Below, one piece after another: positions 43,959 through 53,212 of a stretch of 59,967 nt of DNA (position 1 is the first letter of the stretch; every line of letters begins with the position of its first letter). Origin of the DNA: Betaproteobacteria bacterium (lineage in GTDB: Bacteria; Pseudomonadota; Gammaproteobacteria; Burkholderiales; Burkholderiaceae_C); contig JANYKR010000097.1 in assembly GCA_025358155.1 (NCBI GenBank), positions 1 to 59,967 on the forward strand, in the 5' to 3' direction. Both the position numbers and the translations under genes were made by a program. The notes beneath the pieces are model-generated. The model was not told the DNA's origin. It made no database searches and saw nothing but the letters and a program-made list of their open reading frames with translations.

Positions 43959-45209
43959 TCAAGCCTTGGTGACCTTGTGGCCCAGCTCGTCGCAGCTGCG
44001 CAGGTTTTTCTCGTCGGCCGCCTCGATCGACAGCACATTGAAGACGTCGTACTTGTCCTTCATGGCCTTGGACTTGGACTCGACGATCACCACCGACTGC
44101 ACCGACTGGTGGTCGCACTTGCGGTAGAACTGCTCGCCCTTGTAGAAGTTGTATTTGAGCTGGCGCAGCGCAATGCTGACCCGAGTCGAATCGGTGGCAT
44201 CGGCGTTCTTGACGGCCTGCAGCACGCTCTTGATGCCGGCGTAACCGAGCGCGCCGTAGTCGCTGGGCACGGCACCGCCGTTGGCCTTGCGGAAAGCATC
44301 GTTAAAAGTCTTGGCCGCCGGGATCTTGTCCTCCATGCCCCAGTAGTACGAGGTGCCACCCAGCACACCCTCAAATGCTTCGGCACCGCCCGCCAGCCGC
44401 GAGGTGTAGAGCAGCACCGGCGCGATGATCTTGGTGGACTGCTTCAAGCCGAAGTCTGTGGCCTGCTTGGCCGAGTTGACCAGGTCGCGGCCAAAGTTGC
44501 ACAGCACCAGGATGTCGGGCTTGAGCGACTGGATGCGCGGCAAAAAGGCCGAGTAGTCGGCCGCACCCAGCGGATGCCGGATGTCGGCCAGGGTTTGCAT
44601 GCCCAAAGCCTGCCCGGCACGCTGAAAGCCGCGCACCATTTCGTGACCGTAGGCATAGTCGGCCGTCAGGTAGACCACCTTTTTGCCAAACTTCGGGAAG
44701 GCATAACGCGCCACCGCACCGGCGGTGAGGTGCGGGTTGAGCGCCTCGTGGAAGGTGTAGAGGCTCCAGTCCTTGGCCTCGTTGATCGCGTCGCTTTGGC
44801 TGATCGAGTTGAACAGCACCTTGCGGTCGCGGCACACCGCATTGATCGACAGCTGGGTGGCAGCCGACAGCGAGCCGACAACAAAGTCGACCTTGTCCTT
44901 TTCGATCAGCTCGAGCGTGCGGGTGGCGGCTTCGCCCGGGTTGAGTTTGTCGTCGCGCACCAGCAGCTCGACCATGCGGCCCTTGTAGCCACCGGCAGCA
45001 TTGAACTCCTTGACCGCCAGTTCCGCGGCCCGCACCTGGTCTTGCGCCTCGGCCGAAAACGCGCCGGTCAGCGGTGTCGGGAAGCCGATCTTGATCGGCC
45101 CGCCCTGCGCACTGGCAATGTTGAACAGTGCCGGCGCGCCGACCAGCGCTGCTGCACCGGCGGTGAGCAGTTGGCGGCGTTGCGGGTTGGCAGGCAAGGT
45201 CGTGGTCAT
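43959..45209 (-). CDS. Periplasmic substrate-binding protein, LivJ type
   Basis: A 416-residue binding protein of the type I periplasmic fold. A twin-arginine-like signal (NPQRRQLLTAGAAALVGA, Arg11-Arg12) is cut near residue 34. The mature protein starts IKIGFPTPLTGAFSAEAQD, a common form in importers for aromatic and dicarboxylic acids. The likely ligand-binding block near 115-125 contains FNSISQSD. The gene heads the livHMGF operon. Confidence 0.92.
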   Translation of the reverse strand: MTTTLPANPQRRQLLTAGAAALVGAPALFNIASAQGGPIKIGFPTPLTGAFSAEAQDQVRAAELAVKEFNAAGGYKGRMVELLVRDDKLNPGEAATRTLELIEKDKVDFVVGSLSAATQLSINAVCRDRKVLFNSISQSDAINEAKDWSLYTFHEALNPHLTAGAVARYAFPKFGKKVVYLTADYAYGHEMVRGFQRAGQALGMQTLADIRHPLGAADYSAFLPRIQSLKPDILVLCNFGRDLVNSAKQATDFGLKQSTKIIAPVLLYTSRLAGGAEAFEGVLGGTSYYWGMEDKIPAAKTFNDAFRKANGGAVPSDYGALGYAGIKSVLQAVKNADATDSTRVSIALRQLKYNFYKGEQFYRKCDHQSVQSVVIVESKSKAMKDKYDVFNVLSIEAADEKNLRSCDELGHKVTKA

Positions 45210-45277
45210 GGCGTGGCTCCTGGGGTTTTGGGGTCGAGGTACGGGGTGTCGCGCTGGGGTGTCGGCGGGCCCTGCGC

Positions 45278-46495
45278 TCAGGCCGGCACGGCGAGATCGA
45301 TGGCGGTCTGCTGCAACACACGCAGGGCGTCGCGTGGCGGTGTGGGGGCTGCGTTGGCCAGCGCCGGTCGGGCGTGGGCTTCGAGGTAGGCGCCCAGCCT
45401 GCGCGCCCGCTCAACCACGCTGCGGCCGGGTGCCAGGCGTTCAGCCTGGTAGGCCTGCAGCGCCGCCGGTGTGGCGCCGTGGCCGGCCACGGCATGTGCC
45501 AGCGCCAGCGCGTCGTCGCCGGCCTTGGTCACGCCCATGCCGACATGGGGTCGGGCGACAAAGGCGGCGTCGCCCATCAGCGCGATACGGCCAAAGGCGA
45601 TGCGCTGCGACATCAGGTCATGGATTGGCTGCAGAAAAGGCTGGGCCGTTTTCTCGACCACCTCGGCCCACTGCGGCGCCAGCGTGGCGCGTGCCTGCGC
45701 GCGCATCTGGGCTAGCTCGCGCCAGGACACCTTGTGCGGCGGTATGCCGGCTGCATGGTGCACGCCGCTGGCGTCGGTCATCAGCCGGCGCAGCGTGCCG
45801 GCCTCGTCGGCCGGCCGGTACCAGACAAAGTTGTAGCGGCGCTCGCCCACCCGAGTGCTGTTGTGGGCACCGGCTACCGGGTAGCCAATCACCTGTTCTC
45901 CGTCCGGCAGGCCAAAACCGAAGTGCTCGAACAGCGTGTTTCGGGTGTGCTCGGACAGCAGCGCCTCGTCGCACACGCCGCGCCAGGCGACGTAGCCGGC
46001 GTATTGCGGCTGGGCCTCGGGCGCCAGGCCGGCGCGCACGGTCGAGCGGATGCCGTCGGACGCGATCAGCAGGTCGCCCTGCAGCGTTCGGCCGTTGGCG
46101 CAATGCAGCGCAACCCCATCGGCATCCTGCGACAACGCCGTGACCTCGTGCCCGGCCAGCAGACAGCCCGCTGGCAAGGCGGCGAGCAGCAGGGCGTACA
46201 GCCGGCTCCAGGAGGTCAGCAACTGCGGATACGGTGTCTGCGCTACGGCGCTGCCGCTGGCATCCAGCGCCACCCGTCGGGCCACCCGCACGCCCAGCGT
46301 GTCGTCCACCACCACACCGGCGGCGCACAAGGCGGTCAGCAACCTGCTGTGGGTGACGATGCCGGCGCCGCGCCCGTCCAGCGACTGCGGTGACTTCTCC
46401 AGCAGCGTCACCGCATGGCCGGCGCGCAGCAGCACATTGGCGGCCATCAGCCCGCCCAGCGATCCGCCAACCACCAGGATGCGCGCTGCTGCCAT
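45278..46495 (-). CDS. FAD-dependent monooxygenase, 2,6-dihydroxypyridine hydroxylase-like
   Basis: A 405-residue flavoprotein. It starts MAAARILVVGGSLGGLMAAN, a Rossmann GxGxxG variant, with LDGRGAGIVTHSRLL near 40-54. AGYVAWRGVCDEALLS near 158-173 and the second FAD motif RIALMGDAAFVARPHVGMG follow. SWSRLYALLLAALPAG and RYNFVWYRP recall 2,6-dihydroxypyridine 3-monooxygenase of nicotine degradation. The substrate here is not proven. It follows the VOC gene on the minus strand. Confidence 0.85.
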   Translation of the reverse strand: MAAARILVVGGSLGGLMAANVLLRAGHAVTLLEKSPQSLDGRGAGIVTHSRLLTALCAAGVVVDDTLGVRVARRVALDASGSAVAQTPYPQLLTSWSRLYALLLAALPAGCLLAGHEVTALSQDADGVALHCANGRTLQGDLLIASDGIRSTVRAGLAPEAQPQYAGYVAWRGVCDEALLSEHTRNTLFEHFGFGLPDGEQVIGYPVAGAHNSTRVGERRYNFVWYRPADEAGTLRRLMTDASGVHHAAGIPPHKVSWRELAQMRAQARATLAPQWAEVVEKTAQPFLQPIHDLMSQRIAFGRIALMGDAAFVARPHVGMGVTKAGDDALALAHAVAGHGATPAALQAYQAERLAPGRSVVERARRLGAYLEAHARPALANAAPTPPRDALRVLQQTAIDLAVPA

Positions 46496-46511
46496 GGCCG
46501 GGTGCTCAGGC

Positions 46512-46943
46512 TCAGGCCTCAGCGGCCGGGTAGTTGAGCTCAATGACCACGCCGTTCGGGTCGTCGAGAAAAACCTGATGCAGGCCCAGGGCCGGCACGG
46601 TGCGCTCACGCGCTTGCACCCCCAGGCCCTGCAGCTTGGCACGCATTGCGCCCAGGCCGGTGGCAAAAAACGCAACATGGTCGACCACGCCGGTGCCGTG
46701 CAGCGCCACCTCGCCACGCTCGCCCAGGTAGCCGTTCAGACCTTCGGGGTTGTTGCGGTCGATGCCCACGATGTGCACCACCGCATTGGCAAACACCGTG
46801 GTGTCGCCCTCGTACAGCCACAGCCCGGGAAACGGAAACTCGGGTCGAGGCCCGACCTGCAAGCCCAGCACCGTGGTGTAGAAGTGGTGGCAGGCGTCCA
46901 GGTCGGCGCTGCGGATCGAGTAGTGGTTGAGGGTCAGTGCCAC
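46512..46943 (-). CDS. VOC-family (glyoxalase/extradiol-like) protein
   Basis: A 143-residue single-module VOC protein. Candidate metal ligands are His7 (LNHYSI), a central His in HIVGID or VDHVAFFA, and Glu near the end in GVVIELNYPA. Such small VOC proteins can be isomerases, dioxygenases or resistance proteins. Located between the TetR and flavin monooxygenase genes, it probably acts on a product of the same pathway. Confidence 0.82.
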   Translation of the reverse strand: MALTLNHYSIRSADLDACHHFYTTVLGLQVGPRPEFPFPGLWLYEGDTTVFANAVVHIVGIDRNNPEGLNGYLGERGEVALHGTGVVDHVAFFATGLGAMRAKLQGLGVQARERTVPALGLHQVFLDDPNGVVIELNYPAAEA

Positions 46944-46973
46944 GGCGTGCTCCGGGATGTCAGGGGTTAGGCC

Positions 46974-47789
46974 TCAAGTGGCCGGCTTGGCGGGTTTCTC
47001 GGCGCGACGCTTGGCCGGCGCCATCGATGCAGTGCCGGTCGCTGCGCCGGCGGCGATCGGCACCACCTGCACCGCCTGGGCCAGATAGCCCTGCACCATG
47101 TCGCGGATGAAGGTGGCGCTGACGGCCGCGTCGCCATGACCCCGGCCGGGCTGGCCGTAAACCAGCGGCAGCAAACCCAACTGGTAGACCAGGCCGCCGT
47201 GCAAACCCATCAGCAGGGCTTCTTCACGCACCGTGGGCGCCGCACGCGACCGGCTGCCGCAGGCCCGCCGCGTCTCGCGCAGCAAACGCGGAAACAGCCG
47301 CTCGCGCAGCAGGCCAAAGTAGCGCGCCGGGATCAGCCCGTCGGCCAGCCCGGAGTGCACCAGGATGCGCAGCCATTCGGGCGTGAGAATGGCGGCCAGG
47401 TACTCGCCGTAAAAGCGGCACAGCTTGTCCTCGGCCGGCAGCGGGCTGTCGAGCAGCGCCTCCCACCGGGTATCCCAGCGGCCGGCGATCACCTGCGCGT
47501 AGACCCGCTCGATCAGCCGGCTCTTTGTCGGGAAGTAGTGGTACAGCAGGGCATGGGTGATGCCCAGTTCGTCCGCCAGTTCACGGGTTTGTGCGTCCAG
47601 CCCGCGGCGGGCAAAAAAATCTACCGCGCCGGCCAGGATCTGCTGCTCGCGGTCGGCTGCGCTCAGGCGCTGCCGGGGCGCGCCGGCCGGGCGCACGGTT
47701 TCGGACAGGCGCGCCGGGCACGGCACGGTAGAAGCGGCAGCCGTGACAGCTGTCGACTTGGGCGCTCGGGTTTTTGCGGTCTTGACCAT
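46974..47789 (-). CDS. TetR-family regulator of the divergent catabolic operons
   Basis: A 271-residue regulator. A 40-residue basic N-terminal tail precedes the helix-turn-helix (RELADELGITHALLYHYFPTKS at about 88-109 from the start). A ligand-binding domain and a Lys/Ala-rich tail ending KRRAEKPAKPAT follow. ATG 47789 is preferred because an in-frame TTG at 47846 would put the operators inside the gene. It lies between the molybdo-hydroxylase operon and the monooxygenase/importer operon and probably represses both. Confidence 0.88.
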   Translation of the reverse strand: MVKTAKTRAPKSTAVTAAASTVPCPARLSETVRPAGAPRQRLSAADREQQILAGAVDFFARRGLDAQTRELADELGITHALLYHYFPTKSRLIERVYAQVIAGRWDTRWEALLDSPLPAEDKLCRFYGEYLAAILTPEWLRILVHSGLADGLIPARYFGLLRERLFPRLLRETRRACGSRSRAAPTVREEALLMGLHGGLVYQLGLLPLVYGQPGRGHGDAAVSATFIRDMVQGYLAQAVQVVPIAAGAATGTASMAPAKRRAEKPAKPAT

Positions 47790-47832
47790 TTGCTCAATAC
47801 TGCGAACATTGTTGAGCGTTTGCTCAATACTG
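47789..47832. promoter_or_regulatory. TetR operator region with palindrome and direct repeats
   Basis: TTGAGC-GTTT-GCTCAA (47812-47827) is a perfect palindrome. The block TTTGCTCAATACTG occurs twice, at 47789-47802 and 47819-47832, exactly 30 bases apart, giving a third GCTCAA half-site at 47792-47797. The elements lie immediately upstream of the TetR gene and 100-140 bases upstream of the divergent FAD-subunit gene. Confidence 0.7.
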
Positions 47833-47932
47833 ACCAATCCCGACAAACCCGGAGCCGCGCCAGGCCCAGGCCCGGGAGCTTGGCCCGTGGCGAGAACCCC
47901 TGCCCTCCCCTGCCCACCCTGACGGACCGCTG

Positions 47933-48787
47933 ATGAAAGCCCCTGCCTTTGATTACGTGCGCGCTGCGTCGCTGCCCCAGGTGTTTGACCTGATGCGACA
48001 TCACGGTGACGACGCCCGGCTGCTGGCGGGCGGCCAGACTCTGGTGGCCACGCTCAACATGCGGCTGTCCGAGCCGGCCTTGCTGATCGACATCGGCAAC
48101 CTGGCGGCGCTGCGTGGCATTGGCCTGGTGGGTGGGCTGCTGCGCATCGGTGCGCTCAGCACCCATGCCGAGATCGAAGTCTCGGCCCTGGTGGCGCAGC
48201 ATGCGCCGCTGCTGGCCCAGGCCGCGCCGCACATCGCGCACGCCGCCATCCGCAACCGCGGCACGCTGGGCGGGTCGCTGGCCTACGCCGACCCCGCCGC
48301 CGAGTGGCCGGCCTGCGCGCTGGCGCTGGACGTCACCGTGGTGCTGGCCAGCGCCCGGGGCGAGCGCCGCCTGCCGGCCCACAGCTTTTTCACTGGCCTG
48401 TACGCCACTGCGATGGCTGCGGACGAGCTGATCACTGCGGTCGAACTGCCGGTGTTGGCCAACGGTGAACGCCAGGCCTTCGACGAGTTGGCGCGCCGCC
48501 ACGGCGACTACGCCATTTGCGGCCTGGCCGCCCGCGCGCTGCACAGCGGCGGCAGGCTGCACGACGTCCGCCTGGCCTTTCTCGGTCTGGAAGACCGCCC
48601 GGTGCGTGCGCCGCGTACCGAGGCCGTGTTGCAGGGCCGTGCCCCGGATGACAGCACGTTGGCGCTGGCGTTGCAGACCCTCAAGGCCGAGCTGCATCCC
48701 GCCGGCGACCTGACCAACAGCCCCGCCACCAAACAACACCTGGCCGGCGTGCTGGCCCAGCGTGTGCTGCGCCGGCTCGCCGCCTGA
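47933..48787 (+). CDS. Molybdenum hydroxylase FAD subunit (CoxM/XdhB type)
   Basis: A 284-residue medium subunit of the xanthine dehydrogenase family. FAD contacts are LLAGGQTLVATLNMRL near 30-45 and AIRNRGTLGGSLAYADPAAEWPA split over about 102-124. The C-terminal CO-dehydrogenase flavoprotein domain follows. It is first gene of the plus-strand operon facing the TetR regulator. Confidence 0.92.
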   Translation: MKAPAFDYVRAASLPQVFDLMRHHGDDARLLAGGQTLVATLNMRLSEPALLIDIGNLAALRGIGLVGGLLRIGALSTHAEIEVSALVAQHAPLLAQAAPHIAHAAIRNRGTLGGSLAYADPAAEWPACALALDVTVVLASARGERRLPAHSFFTGLYATAMAADELITAVELPVLANGERQAFDELARRHGDYAICGLAARALHSGGRLHDVRLAFLGLEDRPVRAPRTEAVLQGRAPDDSTLALALQTLKAELHPAGDLTNSPATKQHLAGVLAQRVLRRLAA

Positions 48788-48810
48788 CAGCCAGCCATCC
48801 AAGGGACACC

Positions 48811-49329
48811 ATGACCACAGCATCTCCCCGCTGCCAGATCCGTGTCGAGGTCAACGGCACGCCGATTGAGCGCACCGTCGAGCCGCGCCGCCATCTGGTG
48901 GATTTTCTGCGTGAAGACTGCGGGCTCAAAGGCTCGCACCTGGGCTGCGAGCACGGGGTTTGCGGCGCTTGCAGTGTGCGGGTGGACGGCCAGTTGGTGC
49001 GCGGCTGCCTGGTGCTGGCGGTCCAGGTCGATGGCCGCCGCGTCGAGACTGTCGAAACCGCCACCCCGTCGCCGCGCCTGCGTGCGCTGCGCGAGGCGTT
49101 TGTCGCCCGCAACGCGCTGCAATGTGGCTACTGCACCGGCGGCATGCTGATGGCCGCCCTGGAGTTGGTCGAGCGCCATCCTGACGCCGACCGCGACGCC
49201 GTGCGGCTGGGCATCAGCGGCAACTACTGCCGCTGCACCGGCTACCACGCCATCGTCGACGCGGTCTGTGATGTGCTGGCGGCGCAGCGCGCCGGCGCGT
49301 TTGACGCCACGCCGCAGGAGGCCGCATGA
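48811..49329 (+). CDS. Molybdenum hydroxylase 2Fe-2S subunit
   Basis: A 172-residue small subunit. The ferredoxin-like cluster is bound by Cys46, Cys51, Cys54 and Cys66. The second 2Fe-2S domain uses Cys105, Cys108, Cys140 and Cys142 (CGYCTGG and CRCTG). All eight ligands are intact. It overlaps the large-subunit gene by four bases. Confidence 0.94.
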   Translation: MTTASPRCQIRVEVNGTPIERTVEPRRHLVDFLREDCGLKGSHLGCEHGVCGACSVRVDGQLVRGCLVLAVQVDGRRVETVETATPSPRLRALREAFVARNALQCGYCTGGMLMAALELVERHPDADRDAVRLGISGNYCRCTGYHAIVDAVCDVLAAQRAGAFDATPQEAA

Positions 49330-51788
49330 ACAGCCCGCAAGAGCACCCGCACCTGCTGCCCGACCTGCAACCACCGCCCGCCGTGGCCGAGCCTGACCCC
49401 CTGCCGCCGCTGACCGACGACCCCCGCCACATCGGCGTGTCGCACCCGCGCAGCGCGGCCCGCCGGCTGGTGTTGGGCCAGGGCCAGTTTGTCGACGACA
49501 TCGAGCTGCCCCGGATGGCGCATGTCGTGTACTGGCGCTCGCAGGTGGCGCACTGCCGTATCGGGGCGATCGACGCGTCGGTGGTGCGCGGCATGCCCGG
49601 TGTGCTGGGCGTGTTCACCGGCCCCGACGTGGCCCGGTTGTGCAAACCCTGGGTGGCCACGCTGGCCCATCTGGTCGGCATCAAGAGCGCGCCCGAATAC
49701 GCGCTGGCGATGGACCGCGCCCACTGGCAGGGCGAGCCGGTGGTGGCGGTGGTGGCCGAGACCCGGCTGCAGGCCGAGGACGCGCTGCAGCACCTGGTGG
49801 TCGAGTGGGACGAGCTGCCGGCGGTGCTCGACACCGAGACCGCACTCGACCCCGGCACACCGGTGATCCACCCGGACCTGGGCGGCAACCTGTGCTTCGA
49901 GCGCCACCTCGACACCGGCGGCGTGGACGAGGCCTTTGCCCGCGCCGATGCGGTGTTCGAGGACACCTACGTCTTTGGCCGTCACACCGGCGTGACGCTG
50001 GAGCCGCGCTGCCAGATCGCCGACTGGCGGCCCGGCGACCAGGCCGGTGCGGCCGAGGGCGGGCAGCTCACGGTCTACCACTCGCAGCAGGCCCCGCACA
50101 TGATGCAAGACCTCTACTGCCGGCAGTTTGGCCTGCAGGAGTCGCAGGTGCGGGTGGTCTGCCGCGATGTGGGCGGCTCGTTCGGCATCAAGGTGCATGC
50201 CTACCCGGACGACTTTGCGACTGTGGCGGTGGCCATGCTGCTGGGCCGGCCGGTCAAGTTCGTGGCCGACCGGCTGGAGTCGTTTGTCTCCGACATCCAT
50301 GCCCGCGAGCACCGCATCAAAGCCCGCATCGCGGCGGCGGCCAACGGCGACATCCTGGCCTTCGAGATCGACGACCTGACCGGCATCGGGCCGTTCTCGG
50401 TGTTTCCGCGCACCAGCGGCATCGAGGGCAACCAGGTCGTCAACCTGACCGGCGGGCCGTACAGGCACCGGCACTACCGGGCAGCGCTGAAGGTGGTGTT
50501 CCAGAACAAGGTGCCGACCTGCCAGTACCGGGGAGTTGGCCACCCGATTGCCTGCGCCGTGACCGAAGCGCTGGTCGACGGCGTGGCGCGCCAACTCGGC
50601 ATCGACCCGCTGGCCATGCGCCTGCAGAACGTGATCCCGGACGACGCCTACCCGGCGATCGGCGCGTCCGGCATCAAGCTCGAAGTGCTGTCGCACCAGG
50701 CCTGCCTGCAGCAGGCGCGCCTGCTGTGCAACTACGACGGGCTGCGCGCCGAGCAGGCCGTGCTGCGCGCCCGCGGCATCTACCGCGGCATCGGGATTGC
50801 CACGCTGATCGAGCTGACCAACCCCAGCGCCGCGTTCTACGGCGTAGGCGGCGCGCGCATTGCCTCGCAGGACGGCGCCACCGTGCGGCTGGAGCCCAGC
50901 GGCGCGGTCACGGTGCTCAGCAGCGTCGGCGAGCAAGGCCAGGGCACCGAGGCGATCTACGCCCAGATCACCGCCGATGCGGTAGGCGTGGCGCTGGACC
51001 GGGTGCGGGTGGTCACCGGCGACACCGATGTCACGCCCTACGGCGGCGGCACCTGGGCCTCACGCGGCGCGGGCATCGGCGGCGAGGCGGTGCTGCAGGC
51101 CGGCCTGGCGCTGCGCGACAACATCCTCAGCACGGCGGCGGTGATTTTGCAGCGAGTGGATGCCCGCGGCCTGCGGCTGCAGCGCGGTGTGGTGGTGGAC
51201 GCCACCACCGGCGCCGCTCTGCTGCCGCTGGCCGAACTGGGCCGCATCGCCTACTTTCGCAGCGACACCCTGCCCAAGGGCTGCACGCCCGAGCTGATGA
51301 TCACGCGCCACTACGCCCAGCGCGACTACCCGTTCATCTTCACCAACGGCGTGCAGGTGTCCTATGTCGAGGTCGACACCGACACCGGCTTCGTCAAGCT
51401 GCTGGGCCACTGGGCGGTGGAGGACTGCGGCCGGGTCATCAACCCGATGCTGGTGGACGAGCAGATCCGCGGCGCCATCGTGCAGGGCATTGGTGGCGCG
51501 CTGTTCGAGGAGTGCCTGTACAACGACAGCGGCTCGCTCAGCAACGGCAGCCTGGGCGACTACCTGGTGCCGATGGCCGGCGAGATGCCCGACATCGTGG
51601 TGGCCCATGTGCAGACACCCACCCGAAGCTCCCGGCTGGGTGCCAAGGGCGCGGGCGAGGCCGGCACCGCAGGCGCACCCGCAGCAGTGATGAATGCGAT
51701 CAACGACGCGCTCGCACCGCTCGAAGCCCGCGTCGCGTCGCAGCCGATCACGCCCGAGAAGATCCTGCGCGCTTTGGGCAAGGTCTGA
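49326..51788 (+). CDS. Molybdenum hydroxylase large (molybdopterin) subunit
   Basis: An 820-residue catalytic subunit of the xanthine dehydrogenase/CoxL family. Landmarks are HPRSAARRLVLGQGQFVDDI near 40-59, GGSFGIKVHAYPDD near 283, QYRGVGHPIACAVTE near 400, and GEQGQGTEAIYAQI. The catalytic glutamate lies in GAGEAGTAGAP close to the C-terminus. The motif near 400 is QYRGVGHP rather than the AYRxCSFR of CO dehydrogenase, so CO is not the substrate. A hydroxylase of an aromatic or heteroaromatic compound is likely. Confidence 0.93.
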   Translation: MNSPQEHPHLLPDLQPPPAVAEPDPLPPLTDDPRHIGVSHPRSAARRLVLGQGQFVDDIELPRMAHVVYWRSQVAHCRIGAIDASVVRGMPGVLGVFTGPDVARLCKPWVATLAHLVGIKSAPEYALAMDRAHWQGEPVVAVVAETRLQAEDALQHLVVEWDELPAVLDTETALDPGTPVIHPDLGGNLCFERHLDTGGVDEAFARADAVFEDTYVFGRHTGVTLEPRCQIADWRPGDQAGAAEGGQLTVYHSQQAPHMMQDLYCRQFGLQESQVRVVCRDVGGSFGIKVHAYPDDFATVAVAMLLGRPVKFVADRLESFVSDIHAREHRIKARIAAAANGDILAFEIDDLTGIGPFSVFPRTSGIEGNQVVNLTGGPYRHRHYRAALKVVFQNKVPTCQYRGVGHPIACAVTEALVDGVARQLGIDPLAMRLQNVIPDDAYPAIGASGIKLEVLSHQACLQQARLLCNYDGLRAEQAVLRARGIYRGIGIATLIELTNPSAAFYGVGGARIASQDGATVRLEPSGAVTVLSSVGEQGQGTEAIYAQITADAVGVALDRVRVVTGDTDVTPYGGGTWASRGAGIGGEAVLQAGLALRDNILSTAAVILQRVDARGLRLQRGVVVDATTGAALLPLAELGRIAYFRSDTLPKGCTPELMITRHYAQRDYPFIFTNGVQVSYVEVDTDTGFVKLLGHWAVEDCGRVINPMLVDEQIRGAIVQGIGGALFEECLYNDSGSLSNGSLGDYLVPMAGEMPDIVVAHVQTPTRSSRLGAKGAGEAGTAGAPAAVMNAINDALAPLEARVASQPITPEKILRALGKV

Positions 51789-52006
51789 GCGTGCCGGGTG
51801 GGCGGGCGTGTTGCACCCACCGCCCGGCAGCGTGAGACGTCAGGCCGGCTGCAGAGGGTCGCCGACAAAACGCACCCGCTTGACCGGGCTGGGAGGGGCT
51901 GCGCGGGCGCGCTTGCGACGCGGGTGCCGCTGGGGTTACCGGTGCTGGGACCAGGGTTAGCATGGTCGTCCCGCGCTTTGCTGCGCCGCTGCCTCTGCCC
52001 CTCGCC

Positions 52007-53212
52007 ATGTCCGACCTGCCCAGCCCGACCCGCATCCCCGGCCGCCGTTTCCTGCAGTCGCCCGGGCCTACCCCGGTGCCCGACGAGGTGCTGCACGCGA
52101 TGGCGCGCCAGCCGATGGACATGGGCGACCCCCGGCTCGACGCCACCATTGCCGCCTGTGAGGCCGGCCTGCGCGGCCTGCTGCACAGCCCTGCAGCCGA
52201 AGTGTTCTTGTACGCCACCAACGGCCACGGCGCCTGGGAAGTGGTGGTCGAGAACCTGCTGCCGCCGGGCAGCCGGGTGCTGATTCCGGGCACCGGCCAT
52301 TTTTCTGACTCGTGGAGCGTGCAGACCGAGGCGCTGGGCCGGCGGGTGCAAAACACGCCCTGGCAGCCGGGCTTGCCGATCAACCCGGCGGTGGTGGCAC
52401 AAGCGCTGCAAGACGACCCGTTGCATGAGATCGTCGCGGTGTTTGTGGTGCATACCGACACCGCCAGCGGCATCAGCAGCGACCTGCCTGCGCTGCGCGC
52501 CGCGATGGACGCCACCGGCCATCCGGCGCTGCTGGTGATCGACGCGGTGGCCTCGCTGGCCTGCACGCCGATCGACATGGACGCGCTGGGCGCCAACCTG
52601 GTGCTGGGCGCGTCCCAAAAAGGCCTGATGACACCGCCCGGCATCGGCTTTGTCGTAGTGGACGCCAAGGCGCTGGCGGTGGCCGAGCGCAACCCGGCGC
52701 CGCGTTTTTACTGGGACTGGCGCTTGCGCCAGAGCCCGCTGAACTACCGCAAGTTCTGCGGCACCCCGCCGCAAACCCTGCTGGCCGGCCTGGCAGCCGC
52801 GTTTGGCCTGATCGAGGCCGAGGGCGAGGCCGCGTTGTACGCCCGCCACCGCCGGCTGGCGCGGGCGGTGCAGGCAGCGGTGGCGGCCTGGGCCGAAGGC
52901 GGTGCGCTCGGCTTTTTTGCCCAAGATCCGGCCAGCCGCTCGGTCTCGGTCACCACCATCACCGTGCCCGAGGGGGTGGATGTGGACGCGCTGCGGGAGG
53001 TGGCGCGCGACCGCTTTGGCGTGGCCATCGCCGGCGGCCTGGGCCCGCTAGCCGGCAAGGCCTTTCGCATCGGCCACCTGGGCGACAGCAATGCCGCCAC
53101 CATCCTGGGCTGCCTGGGCGGTATCGAGGCGGCGCTGCGGGTGCAAGGCATCGCCTGCGGCGAGCACGGCCTGCGCCGGGCCATCGACAGCCTGGTGGAG
53201 GACGCTGAATGA
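52007..53212 (+). CDS. Class V PLP aminotransferase, serine/alanine-glyoxylate type
   Basis: A 401-residue fold-type I enzyme. PLP-binding Lys205 lies in GASQKGLMTPPG; LLVIDAVASLA holds the conserved aspartate. The N-terminal SPGPTPVPDEVLHAM is typical of alanine/serine/ureidoglycine-glyoxylate aminotransferases. ATG 52007 was chosen; an in-frame ATG at 51962 lacks family-like sequence. The next gene overlaps its end. The amino donor is unknown. Confidence 0.87.
   Translation: MSDLPSPTRIPGRRFLQSPGPTPVPDEVLHAMARQPMDMGDPRLDATIAACEAGLRGLLHSPAAEVFLYATNGHGAWEVVVENLLPPGSRVLIPGTGHFSDSWSVQTEALGRRVQNTPWQPGLPINPAVVAQALQDDPLHEIVAVFVVHTDTASGISSDLPALRAAMDATGHPALLVIDAVASLACTPIDMDALGANLVLGASQKGLMTPPGIGFVVVDAKALAVAERNPAPRFYWDWRLRQSPLNYRKFCGTPPQTLLAGLAAAFGLIEAEGEAALYARHRRLARAVQAAVAAWAEGGALGFFAQDPASRSVSVTTITVPEGVDVDALREVARDRFGVAIAGGLGPLAGKAFRIGHLGDSNAATILGCLGGIEAALRVQGIACGEHGLRRAIDSLVEDAE

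Noticed and set aside
42906-45389. An 827-residue open frame on the plus strand opposite the liv genes
   Set aside because: It is antisense to four well-recognised transporter genes, rich in Arg/Gln/His/Pro as expected of a GC-rich shadow frame, and shows no domain.
49326-51788. Carbon monoxide dehydrogenase large subunit
   Set aside because: The CoxL active-site signature AYRxCSFR is missing; the corresponding region reads QYRGVGHP.
49640-51835. A 731-residue plus-strand frame inside the molybdopterin subunit gene
   Set aside because: Its composition (Arg/Gly/Ala/Pro) is that of an out-of-frame reading of the real gene, which has full family motifs.
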